NCBI GenBank assembly: GCA_023101885.1
Contig: JALPQD010000044.1
Span: forward strand, 4,741,565 to 4,805,564
Direction: 5' to 3'
Origin: Typhlomys cinereus
Lineage: Eukaryota; Chordata; Mammalia; Rodentia; Platacanthomyidae
DNA length: 64,000 bases
Of this stretch, positions 24,181 to 35,090 are shown in pieces. The notes under the pieces are model-generated. The model was not told the origin of the DNA, made no database searches, and saw only the letters and a program-made list of their open reading frames with translations. Within the stretch, counting starts at the first letter, position 1. Every line of letters starts with the position of its first letter. A program made the position numbers and the translations under genes.

Positions 24181-24360
24181 CCCGTCTTGGACGTGGCAGC
24201 ACCTGATTGGTAGTGGGCGTGTCACCCGAGGTGGCGTGATGGTCTCGCGATCAGGGCTAGAGCGGGAAATGGGCCTGGCGCTTGCGCATTGGCTTGTTTT
24301 GCTGAGAGGAGAAGGGGAACTGGCGCCATCTTAGAATGGCGGCATGCAGGGCGGCGCCCT
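24181..24360 (+). promoter_or_regulatory. CpG-rich promoter-like block fused to L1 ORF2
   Basis: A 180-base GC- and CpG-rich island in AT-rich surroundings. It holds inverted CCAAT boxes (GATTGG at 24205 and ATTGG at 24288), TCTCGCGA at 24243-24250, an E2F-like GCGGGAAA at 24262-24269, an NRF1-like GCGCTTGCGCA at 24278-24288, and YY1-like GCCATCTTA and AATGGCGGC at 24325-24343. At about 24360 it joins L1 ORF2 sequence directly. It does not resemble the 5' UTR of the full-length L1 at 53.96 kb. It could be a different L1 5' UTR after internal deletion, or a host promoter/first-exon fragment joined by template switching. Confidence 0.45.
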
Positions 24361-26000
24361 ACAGATGCACAAAAAGTTTTTGACAAGATCCAACATACTT
24401 TTATGATCAAAACCCAGTAGGCAGTTGGAAAGGAAGGAACCATTATCACATAATAAAAGCTGTCTACAGCAAGCCAACAGCAAGGCTTATACTCAATGGG
24501 GAAAAACTTGAAGCATTCCCTCTTCGATCAGGAACTAGACAAGGATGTCCACTCTCACCACTTCTATTCAATATTGTACTTTAAGTCTTAGCTAGAGCCA
24601 TAAGACAAGAGAGGGAGATAAAAGGGATTCAAATCTGCAAGGAAGAAGTCAAGATATATCTATTTGCAGAGGACATGATCATATACCTGAGTGATTTTAA
24701 AAACTGCACCAGTTAACTCCTGGAACTAATACATAAGTTCAGCAGGGTGGCAGATACAAATAAACGTGCCAAAATCAGTGGCCTTACTATACACCAAGGA
24801 TGAAAAAAGTGAAAAAAGTCCTAGGAGAAACAATCCCATTTACTATAGCCCCTAAAAAGTGAAATACCTTGGTATCAATCTAACCAACAAATGAGAGACC
24901 TTTATAATGAAAACCTTAAAACCCTAAGAAAGAAATTAAAACAGACACCAGAGGGTGGTAAACCATGCTCCTGGATCAGCAGAATCACATCATAAAATGA
25001 CCATCCTACTGAAAGCAATATACAGATTCACGCTGTACCAATCAAAATCGCCAAACAATTCTTCAAAGACATTGACAAAACAATCTTCAAAATTCCTAAT
25101 AGAAGCACGAAAGCCCAGGATAGCAAAAATAATCCTGAGTAACGAAACACTGCTGGAGGTTATCACCATACCAAACCTAATCTATACTGCAAATCCACAG
25201 CAATAAAAACAAACCTGGTACTGGCTCCAAAATAGACAGATATATCAATGGATAAGAGTTGAAGACCCATATATAAGCCCACAGCATTTACAGCCATTTG
25301 ATCTTTGACAAAGGGGTCCAAAAAATTCAATGGAAAAAATCAGCATCTCACAATGGTGCTGGCAAACTGGACGTCCCACATGCAGAAGATCTAAACTGGA
25401 GCTGCACTTCTCACCATGCACAAAATTATTTCCAAATGCATCAAGGACCTCAATATGAGGCCAGAGACTATAAAAACCCTAGTTGAAAGGATAGGGAACT
25501 CCCTCGGAGCTGATTGGGCTAAGCCAACAGTTTCCTAAAACAGAAATCCAATAGCACAGTCCCTAGCACAACACTCAGTAAATGGGATCTTATGAAATTA
25601 ATGAGCTTCTGTTCAGATAAAGAGATGGTAACCAAGCAAAAAAGCAACCCACAGAATGGGAGGAAAACCTTCACTAACCACATATCTGATAGAGCTCCAT
25701 TATGCAGAGTGCACAAAGAACCTAAAAAACTAACACCAAGGAGATAAATGGACCAATTTAAAAATGGGCCTGGGAACTCAAAAGAAATTTTTTCCAGGGA
25801 CGAAATTGAAATGTCTAACAAATATCTTAAAAAAAAATGCTCCACATCCTTAGCCATCAGAGAAATGCAAACCAAACTTCCCTGAGATATCATCTCACCC
25901 CAGTCAGGATGGCAAAAATCCATAATAAAAACAACACCAAATGCTGGAGAGGATGGGGAAAGAAGGGAACTCTCCTACATTTGCTTGGTGTGAATGCAGT

Positions 26001-27164
26001 CTTTTTTTTTTTCAGGAAAAAAAGAATTTATTATGACCATAAGCCTAATTAGGTTTTTATCAAAATTTAGTGTCCTGTTGCCTTCTCAAATACCAGAAAG
26101 TCTTCAGGGCTCAATCCCATGGTTGCAGCATTTGGTCATTGGAAAAAAGATTAAACCTTTTTCATATCCATCATCCAGAAAAGCAGAATCCAGAACAAAG
26201 TTTCACATCTCCACCATCACAGAAGAGTGCCAGGAGTGTGACACAGCCTTGACCAACTTTTACGTTTTTTGCATGGGTGCTTCATCAGCAAACCGCAGAT
26301 TTCCACTCCCACCACCCTAACTGCTTGGAAAGATCATTTAAATTAATTGTTCTGTCATGAAGAAGTGTTACCAGCCAATATTTTTTGTCCTTTAAGAAAT
26401 AGATTCTTGCTATGTGCTCTTTCAAATGCTGAATACGAGATATCATTTCTTCAATTGTGAATACCTGGGAGGAAGGTTGTAGAAAAGAATTTGATGTAAC
26501 ATTTTTGAAGATTTGGGAATGCTCACAGCCCTCTCTACTACTCCTTAAGGATATCTGTTTTTGCTATGATCAAACGTATCCCTGGGGCCCTGCATTCTCA
26601 CGTTCCTCGAAGCTTCAGCAAAGTCTCCAGTGCACTAAACAGTGTTGAAATTTATGAGAGCAGAGGTATTTGTTTTTGTAATTACTAGGAGGTGGGTGAG
26701 TCTTTCCGTGCTACAGTGGTATAAATGGTAGTTAAGCCGACCTAGTTAACAAAATCCCTGGTCTTCGATCTCAGTGTCCTACTGCAGTCAAATCTATGTT
26801 GCCTAGTACCTCATATCCATGCATTTCAATAGGTGGTTTGATGCTTTGTTACTCATTTCACCCACAGTGGACAAATTGACGGCCATGCCAGAACAGTTTA
26901 AGATGCACAGGTTCTACCTGTGCAGCAAGACTCAACATAGCATGGGATCGAATCACACCAAGAAGAAAACATACTTCCTTGCAATAATGACCACTCTGCT
27001 ATGGCAGCTGTCTCTGCAGGACCCAGGGAAGTACTACCCCGTTTCTACTGGTGGACTCTCACCTTAGGGTGCTCCACGACCACCCTGCGGATGGCTAGGG
27101 CACCAAGCCTTTGCTCTAACTTGGACTGCAGCTTGGCACGTGCCATGCCTCCACCAGCCAGACC
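26001..27164 (-). pseudogene. PRORSD1: PRORSD1 retrocopy with one retained intron
   Basis: Read on the minus strand, this begins with a short 5' UTR, then ATG at 27146-27144 and 28 codons containing LEQRLGALAIR and ending VEHPK (to 27063). A 598-base GT...AG segment follows. The frame then resumes at 26464 with VFTIEEMI, IQHLKEHIARIYFLKDKKYW and LVTLLHDRTINLNDLSKQL, matching prolyl-tRNA synthetase associated domain protein 1 (a YbaK/ProX-like editing-domain protein). Further on, GNLRFADE and KVGQGCVTLLALFCD appear in shifted frames. At least two frameshifts and a stop disable it. It ends with AATAAA (26032-26027) and a poly(A) tail seen as T at 26002-26012. Flanking GAATGCAGTCTT and GAATGTAAGCTT look like diverged target-site duplications within the host L1. 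Confidence 0.88.
26465..27062 (-). other. Retained intron inside the PRORSD1 retrocopy
   Basis: Bounded on the minus strand by GTGAGA after the exon-1 codon AAG and by CTTCCTCCCAG before GTATTCACA. Both edges fall exactly where the protein match stops and resumes. This shows that the RNA copied was incompletely spliced. Any later introns of the source gene are absent from the copy. Confidence 0.85.
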
Positions 27165-27524
27165 GAATGTAAGCTTATCCAACCACTCTGGCAATCAGTT
27201 TGGAGATTTCTAATAATGTTAAAGATTGAAATGCCATATGACCCTGCTATTCCACTTCTAGGAATAATCCCCCATAATGCAGAAATTCACTACAGTGACA
27301 TGAGCACAACCATGTTCACAGCAGCACTATTTACAATAGCAAAGTCATGGAATCAACCCAAATGCTCAACAGTTGACGAGCGGATAAGGAAAATGGGGTA
27401 AGTTTATACAATAAAATACTACTCAGCCATCAAAAAAGTTGAGTTAATGAATTTTCAGGAAATGGATGGAATCAGAAAAAATTATATTGCGTGAAGTATC
27501 CCAGACACCGAAAATTAGACACTG

Positions 27525-27944
27525 TTGCAGTCTGCCTGGATAGTTGCTGATAAATGACCATCACACAGCTTAAGGGAACAAGGAGTTACTTTCTTATGAC
27601 AGTCCGGTTACAGTTCTCAGTCCAGCTTGATGGGAGAGCATGCACCAACACCAGGGCCGAGGGAACTGGCCACACCATCACTGCATAACGGCTAAGAGAT
27701 GGACAATCCTTACTTGCAAGACCAGCGTGTCTGGCCAAGTATACAGAAGGATGCCCACTCTCTCAACCAGCTCTCTGTGATTTATCCAGGGCCTAATCCC
27801 ACCCACCATGGGCTGGGTCTTCCCCAGCAGCTAGACAATCTCCTTCAGGTTTGCTCTGGGCTTAATTCAACCATCAACTCTCTACAACTGTGCCTAGAGC
27901 TCAAACCCTCAACAATCAAGTTGACACTTGTGCCTAACTATGAC
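27525..27944. mobile_element. hAT-like element inserted in L1
   Basis: Interrupts the L1 between matching texts (…AATTAGACACT and AGACACCTATGTGCTCCC…), with AGACACT/AGACACC as a probable target duplication. The body contains CCCACCCACCATGGGCTGGG, TTCCCCAGCAGCTAGACAAT and AATCAAGTTGACACTTGTGC, and it ends near CTAACTATGAC. These features match a family of rodent non-autonomous DNA elements also present at 33.8 and 46.4 kb. Confidence 0.65.
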
Positions 27945-29048
27945 AGACACCTATGTGCTCCCTAAAAGGTAGATCCTCGCACCAAACCTACTTTATGACA
28001 TATTCAAGATAAATCTCTGTAATACCTACTGTAATTGCAAAGATTATAAATAGGAGGGAAAGGGAAGGAACAACCCTCACCGAAAAAGGAGAGAGGGGAT
28101 CAGGCTTCAGTAGACAAAACAGGTCACTGTCAAGTATTGCATGTAAGCAGGGAGACATCTGGTGAAGCTCACTCACTTCCTTTCCTTGTCACCTGCAACT
28201 GAAGAGGTTAAATCTCAGCAGTCAGAGAGGGTATAGCGAGGTGGCAGATAGATGGTAACGGTGCTGCAATGGGACACTGACCCCCACTCACTGCGGTATC
28301 CTAATCTGATTCCATCTACGTTGAGTCTTCTCTTATATTAAGGTCTTCATTTAAACAGCCTTTTATCTTTGTTAGGAGGTGACCTTCAATACCAAACAGG
28401 ATGGAGCCAAGGGTGGTGCAGGAAAAGCAAAACTGAAAACAATAACAAACCATAATTCAGAACACCAAAGACCCTACATTAATCACCTGGAACCAGATCA
28501 GCCAAATCTCTCCCCATCCTAAAGCTCAGGGAACCTTGCAGAAGAGGGGGGTGACAAGATTGTAAGAGCCTAAAGATGGGGAGGAAACAACAATATGCAA
28601 GATACTCTATGCAGGTTGGGGCTGCAGCAGCCATAATCAGACTTTGCATGACCTGCACAATGACTGACATATTAATGACCCCTCCAACGTCTAGCATGGA
28701 TCACAGCCAGCAAGACCCTTACAGACAAGGGATTAACAGTCCTAACAGAGTTCCTGTACTAACTGGGAGCCCAAGAAAGGGCTCTGGGCAATGCCACTGA
28801 GTCCTTATACCTCACCAGAGTGGAGGACTCAGAGGGATGTTTGGCATTCACACAAATGATGCTCCAGGAGATGGAGAAGGAAGGGGAGGCACTGGGAGAA
28901 GGGAAGGAGAGAGGAAGTATACAGAAGGGAAAAGGGAGGAGAGTACAAGGAGGGATTTGGGAAGGGTGGAAGGAGGGAGAGGACAAGGGTACCTACTGAG
29001 CTTGTATGATTGGGGAAAAAAAATAAAATGTGGGAGAGAAAAAAAAAT

Positions 29049-31780
29049 ACTAGCAAGGGCAGACAGTTCAAAGCAGTACAGACAGAGGAAGATATTGCAA
29101 AGCAAAACTTGCGTTGGGATGCTCAATCTACAACCCAAAAGCAATTAGCAATAAAAAAACACACATGTAACTCTCCTGATCAGATATTGACCAGAGAATG
29201 GTCTCAAAGGTCCCCAGAAGAGTACAGGCCTTTGTCATTGCTGTTGATTGTCCAACAGAAACTGAGAGCATGGCCCTATTACCAAAGGCGCAACGCCCAT
29301 GATCATAAGACATGGGCCAAACACACCAGCTGGACTGGTCTGAAACCTTCCTCCTAACTGGATAACACACCAGAAAGTACTATGAAAACCACCCGGGGAG
29401 CAAAGCATCAAAGGTCCTACCAATCTGTGGAAGATGCAAGTTGTATAGCCATAAGGAACATGTGGTTCTGATGTTAGAACAAAGAGAAACTGACAAAATA
29501 CAAACACGACACAGTTTAATTCCTGTTCAGGGGACCCAGGCAAATCAGCATTGAAGATGCTGCTCAAAAAGTAGGTGACCCTCCTCATCCAGGATCCTTG
29601 AGTACAGCTGGGCAGGTAGTAATGGGCAGGCCTCCCTATAGGGCCCCATCAGCAGCAAGCTGTAGTGGGCTGGGTGTCTGCTTTCTCCTAGGGCATTTGC
29701 AGTCCTAGGGTCGCTGCTCCCTATACAGATTTCAGCAGCCTGTAGATGAGCTCAAGCTTACTTGGTTGTGGGTACACAATGATCACAGGATCTTCAGAAG
29801 GAAGTCAAAAGGAAGGCGGTCTGCTGTTTTACAAAAGCAAACCTCAGACTCTGAAGGTGCACTGCTGACACATAGTGTGGATTTAGGGAGTGATGCTCAG
29901 TCTCCTTTTGAAAATTGGTGGTGCTTTTGCTTGATGTATGCTTTTCCTCTATGGTTGAACTACCAGGAGCTCACATTGCTTATAAGTAGTTGCTGCATCT
30001 GCTCCACCGTTCTGGTTCTTCCACCTATCACACTGGACATTCCCTTTTCACTACTGCTCTACTGAGAAGCATTGCAGTAACTGCCACAGGTGTTGCCAGG
30101 ATGCTTTAATCCCTCAAGCAAAAGGAACAGCCATGCAAGGCAAAGGGAGCTGTGAGTGCAGAGTTCCCTTAAGAAGCAACAGCAGCAAAATCAAGGACAC
30201 ACAGAAAACTTCTTCCAAATTGGAGAAATACGATTTTTTTTCAGGATCCCTTCTCCAGGCATGCATTCCTCAGCACAGGGAGGAAATTCTCTTGTTCCTG
30301 GGTCCACCAAAAAGGAAAAGGGTGAAGCAGTGAATAATTAGCTTCCCAAGGACTCTGGGAACTGGCTGAGTGGCTGCTTCACTTTTGCAGTTGCCCAATT
30401 CGCAGACATTGTTAGTTGAAGTGCACGCATATGGACAGCGACAAGGAGCAATGAGAAGGTCTTTCATGCCTGCCACATATAAAAGTCGCCGAGGTCCCCA
30501 GTGGCAAGCCTTCTTCGGGACTTCAGAATCCTCCTGTGCTAAAAATCTCACAAGCTCTCAGGATGGGGGTTAACAGAGACTGTGCATTGGAGTGTCAGAG
30601 ACAGTAGGTGAGCACCAGACACATCTTCCAGGTGTAAGATGATGAAGTACTGCCTCCTACTCTTCAACATCATGATTACTGAGAATAACGAAATTCCCTA
30701 TCTTTAATCACAGGAAAAGTCTTGAACTCTGTTGCTAGTTCTTCACACCTACAAATATGCAGCTACATAAGACAATGCCTAGGTTAATCCACTCGATAGT
30801 GCTCATGCTTGACGTTGTATATTTATATTAACATGTAGAGTATCTCAGCTGAATGCGACAAACTTTTTTCACTAATAACATCAAAAGGTCTGGGAAGGCC
30901 TCCCTCTTGTGCCCTCCTTTCCTTCTTACAATGCCCAAACCTCTCACCCAGGATTTCCATTACTTACTTCATAACATGTAGAGAATCAAAGACTCCTCTG
31001 TGCCTGCACTTCTGTAACCTCCATCACCCCCATCTCCATCATGGCTTCCACAGACTATCACCACATTTTTCCAAATCCAACTTCTGCGCTGCAACCTTGT
31101 CCCATACCATGCCTCAAGAACAGAACAGAGAGAGCAAACATTCCAAAATAAAACTCACCTCAGAGCCTTGCTTTGATTCTTAGGACACAAACTCAGCAAG
31201 CTTGATGGTGGAGACCAGCTAATACCCCCACTCCTTACATTACCCAGACTATAGGACAAGATCGTTAACCTCAACAAATAGACATTGTGATATGTGATAT
31301 GAATAAATTTTCACTACATTACAAATACGATTGAAGCATACACACACAAACACAAGACAAACCCTCACACACACACACACACACAGTGTCATAAAAATAT
31401 GTTGTATTTAAATATGCCCATATACTTACAGTATTTGTTTACTTTCCTATATTTAGTATGTGAATAAAACCTTTTCTACAAATTGCCGTTTGTGTTCGCC
31501 TAGCGAGGCTCTGAAAATTGATGGTATGAAGTTTACCAGCTGTTACCTATTCATCTCTATTCAAGGGTCCATAATAAATACTGAAGAACATCAGACTACA
31601 TCTAATGCACTACAGCAATAAACCTATTATTAATCTGTTTTCACGGTGTTAGGCCCAACAACATAGTTCGGTGTTTACTGGCAAACCAAAACAACAATAT
31701 GAGTTTCTCAGGGCATGCATGAAGGTAGAAAGAGAGAACAGAATATACATGTACTCCATTGACCTTCCATGTGCTCCATG

Positions 31781-31836
<56 letters not shown>

Positions 31837-33807
31837 GACACATAAAGGTCTACAATTAGCAGCAGAGAATAAGAAACAAGTTCAGGGAAATAGAGCTTCA
31901 CATGTGACAATGCTAACAGCCCACCAGGGAGGTTGGCGTGAGAGGAGAGAGTGACGTTTGAAGCCTACTAGGAAAAGGGAATTTCCAGAGTCGTGTAAGT
32001 CTTACTTTGATTGCCTCAAGGAGAAATGATGGGATCTTCTTGCATTACTGCTCTTATCTTCAGGCCAAGTTGAAGGCGGACACTGCCCATCAACAAGACA
32101 GCACTCAAAAAGACCGAATCTATGCTTCATCCATGATCTCTTGCAAAATCTGTTGAGACTCCCTTAAGGATTTTAATTCTGGATCACATGAGGAATGGAT
32201 AAAGAAATCATTCATTCCCATTATAAAAAGAAGTCCTCCAGATTGATGATAAGGTAACAGCCAATCCATAAAACAGAACCCATTCTTTTGGAGGAGCATA
32301 TGTAAGCAGAGGATGAATGCGTCCTGTGTTGCAGTCCTTGTGAAGAATGGTAAAGGTCAGATCGTGGCTGTGTAAGGCATACTGACCTCACAACATAAGC
32401 AAAAGAAAATCATTGTGGAGGGCATGGCATCAGGAGTCAAGCTGCCTTGGTTCTAATCAAGGCTCCCTGCACAGATGCCCTGTGTAACCCCAAGCGCATG
32501 TGTATCCTCTCTGACTGTTTTAATTTCTGAAACCATGCCAGGCAGTGCCTGCAGCTTCTACTGTACTATATACTATATACTGTATTTCTACTACTTGTCA
32601 ACTCCACAGTTTCTTCCACTGCTTAGACGACCGATGCTACTGTTATCATTGCATCAATGGAGACACAAGGTGAAAAGGTATGGTCGATATGTAAAGTCAC
32701 CCAGGAAATCAACATAATGAGTTCGCTGCTGTTGGAACAATGTGCCATCTCTTCTGGATCAAAATGGGTTGAAAAACTAAGAACTTCTGACCGCCTAGAG
32801 AGCACTCGCATCCATCACGGATTCAGGCTCAACATGTGTAAGTGAAGCATGAGTGAATGGAGGGGTGTGAACCACTGTGGGGGAGTATTTTATAATTGAC
32901 ACAAGCCACCCAGTAGCATTGAAAATCTAAACATCACAGTAGCTTTGGAAGAATGCGCGGGTGACACCTTTCTTCACTGAAGCTAATACAGACCAAAAAA
33001 ACGCAAAACACAAAGGAATCCTGAAACTTTTAGGTTCAATTCACAATGCAGAAGAAAGAGGAAAGACAAAAGGAGCAAGGCATGCAAAAACATGAACAAC
33101 TCTGTGTGTCTCTGCTGACAGATGTAGCATGACAGATGCTGCAGGGAGAGATTTCAAGGGAACACAAAGTCAGGCATCATATGTGAACTTTCCTGAGACC
33201 CTCTTCTACCTCCTTGGGATGCACCACACCAAGATGGGAGCTGAAGACAGTCAAGTACCAGGCAGCCAAGTGCTGACAAGAGCAAGCACTGACTCAGCCA
33301 CCCTCCTGTAGACAGCTACTTTACTCTGGAGAAAGGAAAACCCCTCAGAAGGGAGGGGCTTGGCCAGCAAGAAACTGCTGCTGCACGTGACTGTCAGGAT
33401 ACAAGTTGTGTGGGTTGCGGATAGCCCATGCTCTTTCTCTTTGCTCTTCACTCCTTGATTTGGCTGAAAATTGGGTGCGACCAAAGTAGGACTCCTCTTC
33501 CCGGAATCCTCACAACTATCCGAAACTCATTAGCACATCCAAGCATAGGAAAAAGTTAGAATTAGTGCAATTCAGTGCAGGATCACAGTTTTTGGACTGC
33601 CATCACACACAGGCAGGTTTTCACCATCTACTCTGAATGCCCACTTCATGACTAACCTGGAGCAGGATGTACAGAAAACAAGCAAGTAGGCACTGTGGCT
33701 CCTTCTCTCCCATGTATGCATTGCCTAGTCTCTCCCATGTGCCTGAAGTCATTCTCTCCTTCAAGGACAACATTGAATGGGGGATCCATATCCAGTCCAT
33801 GCCTGTT
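29049..33807. other. Unassigned non-coding block
   Basis: Nearly 4.8 kb with no gene and, apart from microsatellites at 31360-31385 and 31785-31833 and a possible MIR at about 32420-32530, no repeat I can name. Composition is balanced, with scattered short open frames on both strands of at most about 117 codons and no recognisable domain. It could be an old LTR retrotransposon or the 3' part of an older L1 family. Confidence 0.4.
31785..31833. repeat. (CA)n microsatellite
   Basis: About 24 uninterrupted CA dinucleotides. Confidence 0.98.
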
Positions 33808-34432
33808 ATAGTTGCATTTTGGTGTCAACTTGACAGTTGCAGACTGTTTGGGCCACAGCTGTGGAGAGTTAATGCTTGGACTGGTCCTTGAACAAGTCTG
33901 CAGGTACTTGATTGATCCCGTGGAAAACCCAGCCCATAGTGGGTGGTACTTTCCAGTGGTGGACCAGAAAATAGGAAGTGCAAGGAGGAGGGAGTTACTC
34001 TTCCCTTATCCACTCTGTGAGCATTGTGCACTTTTAGAGCATCGTGGTCTTCTTTGTTGCTGCCCTTGCTGCTCCGTCCTTGGCTGACTTCCATGGAGCT
34101 TCGTCTTTTCCACCACGTTGTTGCTGTTCCCTCTGCCTTCGGAGCCTGGCCTCTAGGCCTTGCTGCTGTTTGCTGTTCATCGCTGACATTGGAGCCCAGC
34201 TGTTCTTCACCAATGTTGGAACCCAGCATCTTCGACATTCCAGTAAAGTAAAGGCTTGAGACATTCTTGGGACCTTTTGACTTTGTGGAACATTCCAGTC
34301 AAGAGCGAGGCAGCTGTGCGTGGCTACTTTGAAGGACACTACTTTTTGTGTTATTTTAATAAACTTATTTATATATATTACATTCTGTAGATTCTGGTTT
34401 TTCAGAGAAGCCTGACTGATACAGATGCCAAA
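33808..34432. mobile_element. hAT-like composite element
   Basis: Starts TTATAGTTGCATTTTGGTGT followed by CAACTTGACAG and ends AGAGAAGCCTGACTGATACA, terminal words shared by rodent non-autonomous DNA elements. It is about 620 bases, longer than the others here, with a GC-rich middle (34020-34250) and an AATAAA-like segment at about 34358. Exact family unknown. Confidence 0.4.
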
Positions 34433-34799
34433 AATTAGGGTGTTTCACATCTGGGTCAACACAGTAAGGTTTCAAGGGTGAAATCAGGAGTTTTGTGTCT
34501 CAACTTCTAAGAACATGCACAAGTTTAAATCTACCTTATCTTTCAATAGAGAGAGAGAGAAGGTTGTGGATCAATTGTGGTCTAAGCATAGGAAACCCAA
34601 GAACTCTAATCTTTCCAAAGTTCACTTAACTTTGTTACTTTCAGTCCTGATATTTTTGACTCCCTGAAGTGGTGAAGGGTCGAGGAGGTCTTTAGGAGGA
34701 CGCACACACTGTTCAGTCCAAGCGCAATTGTGGAAGTTTACCTTCTGACTCCTGCTCTTCCTCCAAGTCAATGAGCCTGAGGAAGAACATGTAATCCTG

Positions 34800-35090
34800 A
34801 AAAAAGGCCTCACCTGTGTTCTGATGCTAAATCCTAGGGGACATCCACAGGTGGCAAGAGGAGAGAAACTTGGAATGCCACAGTGGCCTGAACCCACACA
34901 AGATTAGACAAGCCAGAGAGAACCCTGGGGTCTATAGAAGAGGCCAGTTAGGAGGGAGGGAGGGAGTGGAATGGATTGATGAGAGGAAGGCAGAGGAATG
35001 GGAGGGAAGGGGATGGAGGGAAGCAGGGATTAATACTCGACATGCTTGCAAAATTAAAAGTTAATTAATTAATTAAAAATAATTAATCCT
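34800..35090 (+). mobile_element. L1 3' end fragment, older family
   Basis: Purine-rich GGAGGGAGGGAGGGAGTGGA, then GGCAGAGGAATGGGAGGGAA and a TTAATTAATTAATTAA-rich tail, the usual layout of a rodent L1 3' UTR end. The 5' limit is unclear. Confidence 0.45.

Larger units (their letters stand above)
24361..29048 (+). mobile_element. Truncated L1 interrupted by two later insertions
   Basis: L1 sequence colinear with the copy at 53.96-60.7 kb, starting inside the reverse-transcriptase region of ORF2 (equivalent to about 57277) and ending with the G-rich 3' UTR and an A-rich tail. It is present in three pieces: 24361-25998, 27165-27524 and 27945-29048. A PRORSD1 retrocopy occupies the first gap and a hAT-like element the second. 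ORF2 carries many stops and indels (for example, the RT active-site segment reads FAEDMI instead of FADDMI at about 24664-24681), so it is long dead. Its polypurine G-rich tract is at about 28860-28985. Confidence 0.9.

Noticed and set aside
24146..24449. Open frames of 62-75 codons over the CpG block at 24.2 kb
   Set aside because: They arise from GC-rich promoter-like sequence and run into L1 ORF2 in the wrong frame.
28829..29144. Overlapping frames of 80-103 codons at the end of the truncated L1
   Set aside because: They translate the purine-rich L1 3' UTR and are not conserved coding sequence.
31641..31910. Cys/Val-rich frame with repeated CV
   Set aside because: Translation of a CA microsatellite.
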